Assembly (NCBI GenBank): GCA_037962975.1
Contig: CM075675.1
Coordinates: 8,318,001-8,382,000 of the forward strand
Length of the DNA: 64,000 bases
Origin: Clitoria ternatea
Lineage: Eukaryota; Streptophyta; Magnoliopsida; Fabales; Fabaceae
Reading direction: 5' to 3'
The notes under the pieces were generated by a model. The model searched no databases and was not told where the DNA came from. It saw only the letters and a program-made list of their open reading frames with translations. The position numbers and the translations under genes were made by a program. This document shows, in pieces, positions 24,517 to 35,703 of the stretch. Position 1 is the stretch's first letter. Each line of letters starts with the position of its first letter.

Positions 24517-25559
24517 TGCATGTGTGCCACGTGTCCAACATACAAAAACTCACCTCCAAATCCTACGGTTTATAATGTGATTTGACCTTTATTACCCCAG
24601 ACCAAAAATTTTCTAAAAACCAACCTCACTTCCATAATTTTTTTTAAAAGGTACCCCACATCTACCAAAAACCCCTTTGAGAAGTTCCTTAGCACTTGGC
24701 CTTTGGAATTCAAGCTATTAAAAGGGGGTAAATTATGACACTGACAGAATTCAACTTCACCAGCTCCACTTCAAGCCTAGTCTAAAATGCTTCTAATTAG
24801 AAAGAACTAAATGTTACATTAAATCAAATTGACAACTACAAATTTCAACAGGAAAAATCCAAACATGGTGATCACTTTTGTCTTGATCACATTCTAAATC
24901 AAAGCCACTATATTCCAACAAAGATGTTGCAGACACTAGTTTTAAGATCATGAAATAAATAGCACATAATGAAGTAAACATAATCGAAAGGGCACATTTT
25001 GTCAAAATACACGATGAGAGGGAAAACTAAACTATTAGAATTCAGAATGGTTAAGTAAGGAATCTTAACACACCCCGTTCATGCCCTATGTTCGATATCA
25101 AGGGTGTAAATTTTGAGCTTGACATGCATTAAAATGAAATAAGCTTTGATGGTATATTAAAGATGAAATCCTTCATACCAAGTCTAGCTCAACTCCTAAA
25201 GCCTGCTCAAGTAATATGACTCTCATACCAAGTAATAAATGACTCATTATCCAAAAAACAAACATACATGATCTTTTCAAAGCTCTAAGAAACCAAATCA
25301 CAAAGTATATACATGAAGATACTCAATAATAGTTACTACCTACTCACTCTCACTTCAGAATCAGTCACAAAGGACTAACTCTAACAGTCCAACTTCCAAG
25401 ATTTTACAACATTCTAGCTTTGTTAGTTCCAAATCTACAAATGCATTCTATTTTCTATAACAGAGATGAATTTCAACTTTCAATAGGTTAGAAACTTGAA
25501 ACTAATAACAACGTAAAATTAAATCAATCAGTAACTAACAACTTATGTTGAATAGGGAC

Positions 25560-26270
25560 TATCAATGTCAACTTGGCATATAATCCAAAATTTCTACAAA
25601 AAAAGTTTATTCAATCTACCTGAGAAGCTTACTGTCACTCTGTTGAGAAAGCAGAAATTGGAAAACATGGTACCTAATAGAAGCAACGAAGGTAGCACGA
25701 AGCCGGCGAGAAACTTTCCCATTGGATTCGGTGGCAACACACATCAATCACATCGAGATTCAAATCAATAAGCTGATAAGGTATTCAATCGTTTATCCGC
25801 GAAATAAGTTTCTCGAATCACGAAGAAAGCACTTCCGGTGCAGAGAGAGAAACTCACCGGAAATTACCGCCACGAGAACAAGATCGTTTTTTGGATGACG
25901 ATCCTCCAACTCTCTTTAGAAATCATGTCGAAGGCCAGGCAGAAGAAGAGGAACGACACGGGATCGAACTCTGAGGGCTTCTTCTTCAGCTCCGTGACGT
26001 TCTCCTGGGAAGATGACATATGTTGAATCTTTTTCACGGGCTCCGCGGAGTCCTCCTGTTGGACGGTTGTAACGATTTCGGAGGGTTTGAGTTGGGAGAG
26101 GTAGATGTCGTGGTCGGTGGTGGTAAAGGGAGAAGAGAGTTGGGAGACGGAGATGGAGATGGAGACATCGACGTTGGAAAGGGATAGAACCAGTCACCAT
26201 TGAGAGAGGGAGACGAAGAAATGTTAGAATTGAAAGAGGGATTTGCATAATGCTACTATGGCTAAACATT
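25560..26270. other. GC-richer segment inside the CACTA element
   Basis: In an otherwise AT-rich element, 25650-26230 is GC-rich with open frames on both strands (117 codons on minus; MSKARQKKRNDTGSNSEG near 25925 on plus). It could be the 5' exon of a lost transposase gene or a captured host exon; no family was recognised on either strand. Confidence 0.45.
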
Positions 26271-26474
26271 TCTTACTATTCTAAAAACTATAACCGGTGT
26301 AAAAAATTATTATTATTTTAAGTTATATATCTTAAAGTAAGATCGGTGTAAAATATATATTTATCACCGGTTTTAAAATAAGACGGATGTAAAATTTGTC
26401 ATTTTTACACTAGTTATATTACAATCGGTGTAAAAAGTCCCGTTAAAAAAATCATTTTTACACTAATGTTTATC

Positions 26475-27339
26475 AATAGATAATTTTTTACAAAATAAAA
26501 AATAGGCCGGCTACATAAGTTTTGAATGCGTATCAGGTGAAAGTATAACATGTTAGTTTTTTGAGGGCAACCCTATAAAGACAAAAATTTGCATCGGGTA
26601 ATTCAAATAGAATTGGATTATCCAAATTGTCATCTTTAGTTTTAGGTGCTAGTACTTGCACTTGGAGACAAATTTAACTCCAATAATGGTAAATATTGTG
26701 AATATTTGTAAAAATCATACAAATTAAATTGAAAATTTTAACATTTTATTTATAAAGTGTATGTTTGATAAAACCAACTAAAAATTAATATGTTAGTTAA
26801 GTGTGTTGAAAATGCTTGATAAAATTAGTTATTACAGTAACTGATAAATGTAAAATGATATAAAAAAGATGTTTAATTATTTAGAAATAACTTGTATTTT
26901 TTTTATTTACACGTAACTTGTAATTTTTTTAACTTTAATTAATTTTAATTAATCTCAAATCATTTATCAAGTTAAAAATTATGAATTGTTATCTTAATTC
27001 ATATAATTTTTAATTTATATTGTAAAAATAAAACTTATTATATTATAATAAATTTATTTGTTTTATGATGTCCCTAGTAAAAAAATCAATATTTGTTATT
27101 GTTAAATTTAATCAAATAAATATTTAGCTCTTACAAAATTTTTGGATATAAATAAAATTTTATGTAAACACTATAAACATTTTAGTTTTGTTAACTTCTT
27201 TATAATTTTAAAATTTATCTATAGGAAAAACATTTTATTAAAACTATAACATTCTAAACAATAGTTTTTAAAAGGTTGTAGTAAAATAAGAAGTAAAAAT
27301 ATGAATTATTAAATTATTAAGACACAATAGAATAAACAT
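26475..27339. other. No gene seen
   Basis: Strongly AT-rich intergenic DNA; only short chance frames. Confidence 0.5.
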
Positions 27340-27500
27340 AACTTCTAGTTGGGGAAACGGAGTTGGGAAAATGGAGAAATTTAAGGGTTGATATTGATCT
27401 TTTACACAATTCGAGACAGTCAAAACTCTGTTTGACCGTAGGATGTATTTTTGGGGTTGGTCGGGGTTTGACCAACCGGGGTTTGTATCCAAACAACCCC
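27340..27500 (-). mobile_element. Tourist-like MITE, 5'-eroded copy
   Basis: Shares GTTGGGGAAACGGAGTTG, the GGTTGATATTGATC block, the AAAACTCTG block and the CCAAACAACCCC end with the adjacent element at 27504-27681. TAA follows the right end. The left end is not recognisable. Confidence 0.7.
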
Positions 27501-27503
27501 TAA

Positions 27504-27681
27504 GAGGGTGTTTAGTTTGCAATTGGGGAAACGGAGTTGAGTTGAAGTAAAAAATTTTAAAGGTTGATATTAATTCTTTACGCTGTTCGAGACAATCAAA
27601 ACTCTGTTGACCCGTACGATCTAAAATCTCCTTTAAATCAGCAGAGGTTTTTTCAGTTGCCTTACTCCCCCAAACGTGCTC
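27504..27681. mobile_element. Tourist-like MITE, complete
   Basis: 178 bp, GAGGGTGTTTAG... to ...CAAACGTGCTC, with TAA on both sides (27501-27503, 27682-27684), the 3-bp duplication of PIF/Harbinger Tourist elements. The interior block GTTGATATTAATTCTTTAC is shared with copies at 55549-55735 and 56916-57094; a related copy is at 62107. Confidence 0.82.
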
Positions 27682-28149
27682 TAAAACACTTCTATTATCA
27701 AATAGGCAAACGAGTTTTAGCTAACTAAACTGTATGGCTCAACTTACACTAAAATTCATATTCCTGTGTGATTTAAGAATTTACTCTTATTATTGGTTTT
27801 TTTAAAATAAAAAAAATAATATATTGTTTAAGTTTGACCAAAAAATAATTTTTGGTCTGGGTTAAAGGTGTCATGTCATCTTTACATTTCACACGTTGGT
27901 CCCACGAATTCACAGAGCCCATCACGTGTCAAAAGCTGGTCCATTTTGTTGGTTAAGTTAACGAAATCAGATACGTCATATCAGTCACAGATTTTGCATA
28001 CTCAACGTGCGAAATATCAGAACACGTGGCAATTTTTTGCGTAATCAACGTGAAAAATGGCAAGGACTTTTTCATAAATCAAACCTACAAAATGAATATT
28101 ATCCTAACACTCTTACTAAGAGAAAATATTAAAATAGTGATGTTTTACC

Positions 28150-28700
28150 TTATATAAACTGAGAGATGGTGGGTCTGAAGGTGCTATATTTCTCGGTGAA
28201 GCTTAAGGTTGAACTACTATATTTCTTGGTCAGTTTTTTTAGGCTTGAAAGGTATGTTTTTAGATTATATATTATTTTCGGTGGTATATTTTTCAACTTT
28301 AAACAACCAACATGAAATGTCTCATCAGAAGGGTATGTGTCAAACAGGTTATGAACCACTTCTTTCTAGTCACGAGGAGATGTGTTTGTTATCATAGGGT
28401 TTGTTATCATAGGTAAACCATCTATACATAGTTCAACCTGGATTGTAATGTCCTGAAGTGTAATTGTACACTCACCAGGTAGCATGTGAAATATATGCGT
28501 CTCAGGCCTCCTTCTTTCAACAAGGGCAGTGATTAGGGCAGCCTCCACCGTAAAAAAAATGCAGTTGTGCAACTCCAAGAAATCCCGCCCTCTGCAAAAG
28601 TGGTATAATCTGTTGCGGGACACTAGCTCTACAAAAAACCAATGGTCGTCTAATTTTCAAAATCCAATTCGGTCTTCCATTCTAAACAAACTCTAATACA
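28150..28700 (-). pseudogene. Plant mobile domain (MAIN/MAIL-like) gene fragment
   Basis: The minus-strand frame 28623-28366 contains HNCIFFTVEAALITALVERR, RPETHIFHMLPGECTITLQD and a following LCIDGLPMI segment: the conserved start of the plant mobile domain seen in MAIN, MAIL and many transposon-encoded proteins. The FRGRDFLELHN stretch and the sequence before it are out of frame relative to the usual order, and after GLPMI the domain is lost and replaced by unrelated sequence (28360-28150). PMDs are known both as host proteins involved in silencing and meristem maintenance and as cargo of Mutator-like and gypsy elements. Here the context indicates transposon cargo, now non-functional. Confidence 0.8.
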
Positions 28701-28969
28701 TGGACACTTTGAAATGTCAGTAATGTTGGATCTTCTAGACCGAGTTTACTTCATGTGAGCCACACATTGACGAAGATGATGAAGTTATACTACAATGAGA
28801 AACATATATAATTTTCATTAAGACCCGACAAAATTACACACCTCAACATGAACATTATATAAGATTTATTAACATTAATGTTAAAAAAATGAATATATAA
28901 AAACTAATTTCATAAAATACTTTCAACATTATTATTATGAACTAATTTTTCATATTTTTAATAAAAACT

Positions 28970-29291
28970 AACATTTTTAAGAACGTTAACAAATACTAAT
29001 CCTTATTAAACATTTAAAACTAACACTTTAATGAGCAAGAGTTTATAAACAATTTCATGAATATTAAAAAATATTAATCTATATATAATGTTTATTAATA
29101 TTCATTTATAAAAACTAGCTATATAAATACTATGAACCTTACCTTAAATTTTTTTTATGCACATTAACAAATATTAATCGTTATTAACATTAAAAAATAA
29201 CATTTTAGTTAACATGAGTTTATAAACAATTTCATATATATTAAAAATATTAATATATAAACAATGTTTATTAACATTCATTTATAAAAAC
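28970..29291. repeat. ~178-bp tandem repeat, two units
   Basis: Two diverged AT-rich units share GTTTATAAACAATTTCAT (29041 and 29219) and TTCATTTATAAAAACT. LTR unit C is inserted exactly after the second TTTATAAAAAC. Confidence 0.75.
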
Positions 29292-29407
29292 TGTAACATC
29301 CCTGATGTTTTGCATTAGAAAAATAAATAAAGAATTTAAATAGGTTTTAATGATAATAAAAAGGGAAATAAGAATTTAAAATGACATTTTATGAAAAATG
29401 GAATCAG

Positions 29408-29492
29408 GACGCGTAGCGTGGTTGGGACGCGTAGCGTCAGGTATGAATTAATGAGCTGACGCGTAGCGTCAGTGGGACGCGTAGCGTCAACG
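29408..29492. repeat. GACGCGTAGCGTC hairpin cluster, left side of unit C
   Basis: Four copies of GACGC-GTA-GCGT(C/G). The best, CTGACGCGTAGCGTCAG at 29456-29472, has 7-bp arms and a 3-nt centre. The ACGCGT/AGCGT CpG density is far above the surroundings. Confidence 0.9.
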
Positions 29493-30262
29493 TCGCGATT
29501 CAGTTTTAAACAACGTATGCAAGCAGTTTGGGCAGAAACACCTTTCTCCCATTTCTCCATTTCTTTGCGCGATTTTGGTCCAGCATTGGTAAAAGCTTTG
29601 ATTTCTAGAGGTTTTGGGTGATTGGAACCAAGGTAAGGCTCATGGGAACCATTAATCTCGAGTTTCCTTTTCCCCTTCTCTCTCCCTCTTGAAACTGAAA
29701 TTGCATGTGTTAATGGAAGCTTTGATTCTGTGTTTTAATGGATTTAAAAGCTTAGATGGTGAGTTTGGGAGTGTAAGGAAGATAATTCACTAATTGGTTC
29801 TATGTTTCGGTAACCGTAGGTGCCAAAACGAGCGTTGGGTGAACGATTGACGAAGCGGGCATCAGATTTGGAAGTGGAGCACTGAATCCAGTGATCGGAG
29901 GACGCAACCGACACCAAAAGCAAATTTTAGAAGCTTGGAATAGAGGTAAGGGGGTGGTTGGGTCATAATTAATTAGAACCAATATGCGAACAAAGTACGA
30001 GAAGTTTAGAATTTGATTCTATGTTATTAGAAATAATGTAGAATAGTTAAATATAATTGTTATAATTATATAAGTATGCATAAGTGAGATTAAATGGTTA
30101 AACGATGAAGAAATATATTGATTGAGTTAATTATGTAAATTGATAATTACTTTGATTAGTGTGAACGATGATTCGAATAATAAGATTAATATATGTATGT
30201 GATGATTTCATATTAAAATGGATATATGCTTAGATGAGTTCGAATCGAATGATGAGAAATTG

Positions 30263-30330
<68 letters not shown>
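30263..30330. repeat. (TA)n(TG)n compound microsatellite
   Basis: About 8 TA units followed by about 26 TG units inside LTR unit C; it generates poly-HT and poly-VC chance frames on the two strands. Confidence 0.97.
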
Positions 30331-30331
<1 letters not shown>

Positions 30332-31131
30332 TGGCATCATACATATGGGCTTGACAAGATGGTCGCCCTGTGTTGTGAGCACACGCCAGTTTCTGGCAGT
30401 TACGTATGCTGATTATTAATTGATATGCCATGTTTATGCTACGTGATATATGATTATGTGGTTTGGGATGGCCAACGATATGTACACCCCTCGTTTTCTA
30501 GCTCCCGTGGCCTTTGTGTCCAGTTGAGCTACCCTGTGGTCAAGTCAGATCCAATGATTAAGATGGAGAGCCAAGTCGGGCTTAGTGAACCAAGTTGGGT
30601 TCACGGGATGTCAAGTCAGACTCCCAGCTGAAGGTCGATCCTTAGGTATCCGAATACTAGAGAGTTAGATGCATGTGAGTCAGTTGTGAATTATGTGAAC
30701 TGATAATTGAGCATGATTGGTATGGATATATGGTATGACATGTGCATTTGATGCATACAATGTATTATGTTGACTATGTGAACTCTGTGATATTAATTGA
30801 ATTGAAAATAAATGCATATGACTGGTGCTAGTGTGGAAATTGTGAAAGAGTGCGATATACATTTGGGTATGTATATGTGTATAGATATGTGATAATGCAG
30901 GAAGCTCGAGAAATTAAGTAATGCAAGTTGTAGGTATTGATAAATTTGTTATTTCATTCTATATTAATTATGATATTCCAAACATTCACCCTTGTTGTTG
31001 TTTAATTTTAGGGACCAGTGACAGAGAGGATGCTAATGCCACGGAGGTGCGCCAAGCGGAATATTGATGTCAATGATGAATGGATGAATGTAATATATGT
31101 AATATAATTATGCGTGTGATAGATAACAAAT

Positions 31132-32390
31132 TGTTGGTGTATGCACTACGAGCTATTAATGTATCAATTTTAACTTATCAATAAAATTAGTATTTTTAGT
31201 TTTAGACTAATGCTATTTATCCTGGAATAATAGGTCATATGAGAATTATTCCTAAAACGTCCCTAATCAAGTATTTACATGGGGACATGTAAATACATTA
31301 AGATTAGTGTGTAAATGTACTGATGATTTGATCTCACAAATCATGGATATATGATATCAAGTCTTTACACGGGTACACATTAAGAGTAATGTTGTACTGG
31401 ACAGACCCACCATGAGAACGTTGCATGGATCGTTACATGAGTGTCATAAACGGTTCTTAATGTGATAATGGTATATAGTCCTTCGACCTGAAGTCACTAC
31501 AATTCCTATATAAGGAGTTTATTATTTAATACAAACAAACGTTATCTGTAATAAGATGACCATAAAGATTGTGATTAGGCAATAGATAAATTATGCAGAG
31601 GGATGTGAGTGATGTAGATGGAATTTGTCTCTCCTACATGACAGGAGTGATATCTATGGGCCACTTGATGGAGTTAGACTAATGAAATGCATGGCCATGC
31701 TAGAACGAATAAATATTAGATATTTATTTTGTAAAGTCTACTCCGATACCAAGTAAAATGAATTGGGCCATACAAGGATGACGACGACCATGCCTTGGGC
31801 CCAATTAGATATCGTGACAAAAGGAATAAATATATAAAATAATTATCACTTATAGGTCATGTCAATGATAAATAATATTTAGACATAATAATGTATTGTT
31901 AGATACCGCTCTTATTTTATATTAATAAAAAAATAATTTATTATTAATATAACCGAATATTTTACCTATAGGGTCACACACATAGAGTAAGCCCACCAAA
32001 GGATAGTTTTATTTTAGTTGGACTGAAAATAAAACTATTTGGGCCTAACTCATTTAGAATGAGTCAGGAGCCCAATGTTTAATGAGAGCTCAGGTCAAGA
32101 CCTAAGCCTATATATAGAGCATGAGATGCTCATAGGCTGCTGCTCAGAAATTAGACCATAAACAAATTTCCGTACTAGCATTCGGAGCTTTATTTTCTGG
32201 TGGGAGTGCTCGTGTGGACTCCTAAGGGCGAAGCTACAATTGCTTCGATCGAGGAACTCGTTCTGGTCTACAAGAGGTAAACCCTAATTAAAATTTTAAT
32301 TTAGCATAATGCCTTGAGACATTTGTGTTTGCAATTCTTTTGGGAATCCTTTGTGTTTCTGCTGCCTGACCCTAATGGGATTCCGTAACA
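31132..32390 (+). mobile_element. Solo LTR, copia type
   Basis: 1259 bp, TGTTGGTGTATGC to GGGATTCCGTAACA, flanked by CAAAT on both sides (31127-31131, 32391-32395), a perfect 5-bp target duplication. Contains a TATATATAGAGC promoter-like box near 32110. No internal domain, primer-binding site or polypurine tract, hence a solo LTR left by recombination. It sits within LTR unit C. Confidence 0.88.
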
Positions 32391-32963
32391 CAAATCATAT
32401 GTGATGAATTTATTATGGTTATGTTTGATATGATGTGATGAATTATTGATGATGATGATGATGTGAAATTATGGCACGGAGCCAATGATGTGTGAATGAT
32501 GAATGATATGGGCAGGAGCTGTTATATGCATGAGTAATGTGTGTGTTATGTTATTGATGTTTGTATTGATTTAGGAATGTTATGAATATAGCTAATTCAT
32601 GGATTTAAGGAACTGGATAGGTGAAATTGAGACCCAATGGGTTTTGGGACCCCCGAAAGGTGCCAATAGGTCTCCTAAGGCATTTAGGACCTGTGTGTAT
32701 TGGCCTTGGGCCAATTGGAACCCATTTAGGGTGTTTGGTGTAAGGGTTTTGCATCTAAATGATTTAAACTGCATTTTGCACATAACTTTCATATACGTTG
32801 GAATTTTGGTGAACGGACGGCGCCAGCAGTTCCGGAATGGGGAAAACATGTGGCCCGTGAAGTTTCGTGGCAATCGGATCTAAAATGGGCCAATTGGGTA
32901 GGTTAGAAGTCGGTCGTTTGGCCTAAAATGTGTATCAGCACCTGTTGCTGCTACTATCATGCC

Positions 32964-33046
32964 CACGCTACGCGTGAGACTGACGCGTACTGTGAGGTGT
33001 GCAGCTTGGGCTGACGTTACACGTGAGGCTGACGCGCAACGTCAGA
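32964..33046. repeat. GACGC-type hairpin cluster, right side of unit C
   Basis: Copies such as CACGCTACGCGTG (5-bp arms, 3-nt centre) and CTGACGCGCAACGTCAG (6-bp arms). The cluster begins 204 bp from the unit's TGTGACG end, the position where units A and B carry their own clusters with different arms. Confidence 0.85.
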
Positions 33047-33930
33047 CCTCTATTTCAGGTTTTTGGTTTATTTTCAACTTAAATGATTTTATGGTTTATA
33101 AATTGATCATTTAATTTACATCTTGGTACCTTTATTTAAGAATACATATTTTCCAATTAATGTGTAATTTAATCGTGCAAAATGCAAACAAATTATTGTG
33201 AAATTTATTAAACGGGTAGAAATAAATATAAATTGACGTAGGACGTCACAAGAACTAATATCTAAAAATATTATGTCTAACTCAATAAAACAAAATAAAA
33301 AATGAATTCTAACATTATCATACTATACAACTAAAAACGAAACTAGACTACATACCTTTCAATAACTTGAAATTGATGACAATTCCTTCAACAAAACCAA
33401 AAAACTTAAAATGAACCTACAATAGAGATATCAAAGTGAAAAAGAGAGGATGCAACTCAACTTGAGTAAAAACCCAAGCTTTCCCACGGTTATAAAGGAT
33501 GAAAACCCATTTTTAATTTTTTTAATGCCACGTGTCAATACCCCAATGAATTCACACATTGGGGCCACGAAATACAGAGGGAGATGCTGCACGCATTTCG
33601 CATGGCTAACGTGTGAAATTACTGGACCGATTCGACAAAGGCTGGGCTGCATGCTGACATTTGATTTGACTAAGGCCCATTTCGCATATAGCCTATACGA
33701 ACTTGTCAACCTGATTTGACAAGGCCCAATTTCACGAAATGGATGAGTGAATTCTTCAAATTGCTTTCCACGTGGCACGCGCTTGTTGGACCCGTCAATA
33801 GATGTCATATTTCGCATGTTGGATGTGCGAATTGTAGAAAGTGATTTGACCATTTCCACTAAGACCGCGAATTATTTTTTCAAGTACCATAAACTTAAAT
33901 TATTTTTTTGACACTATTTAAAAAAAACCC

Positions 33931-34349
33931 GAAGTTACTACAACTTACCTAATACCTACTTAATCATTATATTAAAAAAACATTTAATTTTATAATTTTA
34001 TTTAAGATAAAATTAAAAATTAATTTATTTATTAGAAAACATAATTAATTCTTACGCATCGATTTCTAATAAAAAAATTAACTTTTAATTTATTTTCAGG
34101 TGTAAAGCTACACTAGCTAAATAAAATAAAAGTAATATTAAAGTACAATTATTATTCCTAGTCAATAATATCCATACAGGGGCAGAAGCACACCCATTGG
34201 GGAAACACATCCTTCACCCTTTTTTCAAAATCCGGTCCCACCCTCTGCACCCTTTCACTAACACCCTTTCCCTTCCCAATACTTAAACCCCATCTCCACC
34301 AATCAACACCCCTCACCCCTCACCCCTCACCCTCCCTCTCTCCACCACC
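33931..34349 (+). promoter_or_regulatory. Upstream region of the PMT gene
   Basis: AT-rich until about 34160, then C-rich DNA with three CACCCCT copies at about 34307-34330, just before the start codon in a CACCATGGCC context. A CAATACTTAAACC segment (about 34276) could hold the core promoter; no clear TATAAA is present. Confidence 0.45.
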
Positions 34350-35655
34350 ATGGCCGGCGGCGACGCCACGTCACCCTACCACCCCACCGCCAAGCCCTCC
34401 AAACCCACCATCTTCCTCAACTGCAAAAAAACCAACATCTACTCCCTCATTGCTTTTCTCTGCTTATTCTCCTACATCCTCGGCGCCTACAAACAAAACA
34501 CCGTCACCAAAATCACCACAACAACCTCGTGCCCCCAAAACCCAACCTTAAACTCCCCCAAAAAAACACCACCAGCAACATCATCAAACCACTTGGATTT
34601 CTTCTCTCACCACAACGCCACAACCGACCTTACACCCTCGACCGTTAAGCGCTACCCTCCCTGTGACGTGTCACTCAGCGAGTACACGCCCTGCGAGGAC
34701 CACGCGCGCTCCCTCAAGTTCACGCGCGACAGAATGGTGTACCGCGAACGACACTGTCCGAGGAACAGCGAGATTCTCAAATGCCGCATTCCCGCTCCCC
34801 ACGGCTACAAAAACCCGTTCCCTTGGCCCTCCAGCAGGGACGTCGCGTGGTACGCCAATGTGCCCCACCGCGAGCTCACGGTGGAGAAGGCCGTGCAGAA
34901 CTGGATCCGTTACGACGGCGATAAGTTCCGCTTCCCCGGCGGCGGTACCATGTTCCCCGACGGCGCCGATAAGTACATCGACGATATTGGCGCGTTGATT
35001 AACCTCAGAGATGGTTCGGTTCGGACCGCTGTTGATACTGGATGTGGGGTACGCTTTTTCTTCTCTGTTGTCTTTTTTTTCCCTTCAATGTTTTAGCTTC
35101 ATTGAACATGTGAGAAAGACTCATAAGTCATGCATCCTTAACTAATAAGTTGATTACTCCAATTTGCCTAATTTTAATTTAATTATTTTACTAGGACTCA
35201 AATTTGATTCTAGACTTGCTCTCCCGTTACTTGAACTGTGTCCTTTGATAATTTGTATTAGATTTTTTTTACTTGATTGTGATACACCTCTGGTACTCTT
35301 TTTAGGAAAAGGGAATATAAAGAGGATATTTGGAACGTCTTTTTTATCTTGGCATTTTTTATTTTACAAAAAATATGTAGGTGTTCGTTTTAATTTCTTA
35401 TCGAATTAAAATATCTAACTAACGATTGTAGGAAAATATTTTAAGAAATTGTTAATTTGGTCATGACCACTTCGTCCTTTTAAGTGGATTTATTGGTCAC
35501 TGGAGGTGTTTTTAGTGATCATTATGATGACTAAATTAATTATTGATGAATCAATTTAGTGATCATAATAATATCTGAGAAACTAAATTAGTGACTAGAT
35601 TGATTGTTTACACAAAATATTTGTTTAGATTTTCACTACACTTTTTAATAAAAAC

Positions 35656-35703
<48 letters not shown>

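Larger units (their letters stand above)
22986..24675. mobile_element. Mutator-like element nested in the CACTA
   Basis: TTTGAGAAG lies immediately outside both ends (22977-22985, 24676-24684), a perfect 9-bp target duplication as made by Mutator-like elements. Imperfect ~90-bp terminal inverted repeats run inward from GGCATTTTGG / CCAAAAACCCC and include a GGGGTAG and a GGTCTGGGGT block on each side. The interior is AT-rich with no transposase. Both flanks carry hairpin arrays (separate entries). Confidence 0.88.
20530..26468. mobile_element. CACTA (En/Spm) DNA transposon, non-autonomous
   Basis: Left end TACTAGTGAAAA (first C mutated to T) and right end TTTTTACACTAATG (reverse complement CATTAGTGTAAAAA) form the CACTAGTG-type terminal repeat. 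TTT flanks both ends (20527-20529, 26469-26471), the 3-bp target duplication typical of the superfamily. Both subterminal zones carry many TTTACACCGGT / ACCGGTGTAAA units in both orientations, the binding-site arrays of CACTA elements. No TNPD or TNPA transposase domain was recognised, so the element depends on a partner. About 5.9 kb, of which 1.7 kb is a nested Mutator-like element. Confidence 0.88.
29292..33250. mobile_element. Long non-coding LTR unit C, opposite orientation
   Basis: Starts TGTAACATCCCTG and ends AGGACGTCACA, flanked by AAAAC (29287-29291) and AGAAC (33251-33255), a 5-bp target duplication with one change. Its reverse complement starts TGTGACGTCCTACGTCAATT, matching unit A's start (TGTGACGACCCGCGTCGATT), and it carries the same landmarks in reverse order. 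Interrupted by a copia-type solo LTR (31132-32390); without that it is about 2.7 kb. It lacks the CTCGG minisatellites of A and B. Non-coding; open frames here are incidental. Confidence 0.85.
27795..33930 (-). mobile_element. Mutator-like element carrying a plant mobile domain fragment
   Basis: Imperfect terminal inverted repeats: left GGTTTTTTTAAAATAA...TTTAAGTTTGACC...AATTTTTGGTC; right (reverse complement) GGGTTTTTTTTAAATA...TTTAAGTTTATGG...AATTCGCGGTC. Both flanks share further blocks such as CACGTGTCA and CGAATTCACA/TGAATTCACA. A 9-bp target duplication could not be confirmed, so the exact ends are approximate. The cargo is a minus-strand plant mobile domain (PMD) remnant. The element was later split by LTR unit C; without it the body is about 2.2 kb. 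Confidence 0.7.

Noticed and set aside
32592..32883. Paired ~93-codon frames on opposite strands in LTR unit C
   Set aside because: Mirror frames in non-coding LTR DNA with no domain similarity.
34663..34998. 111-codon alternative plus-strand frame in PMT exon 1
   Set aside because: Shadow of the real coding frame in GC-rich sequence; Ser/Thr/Arg/Ala-biased.
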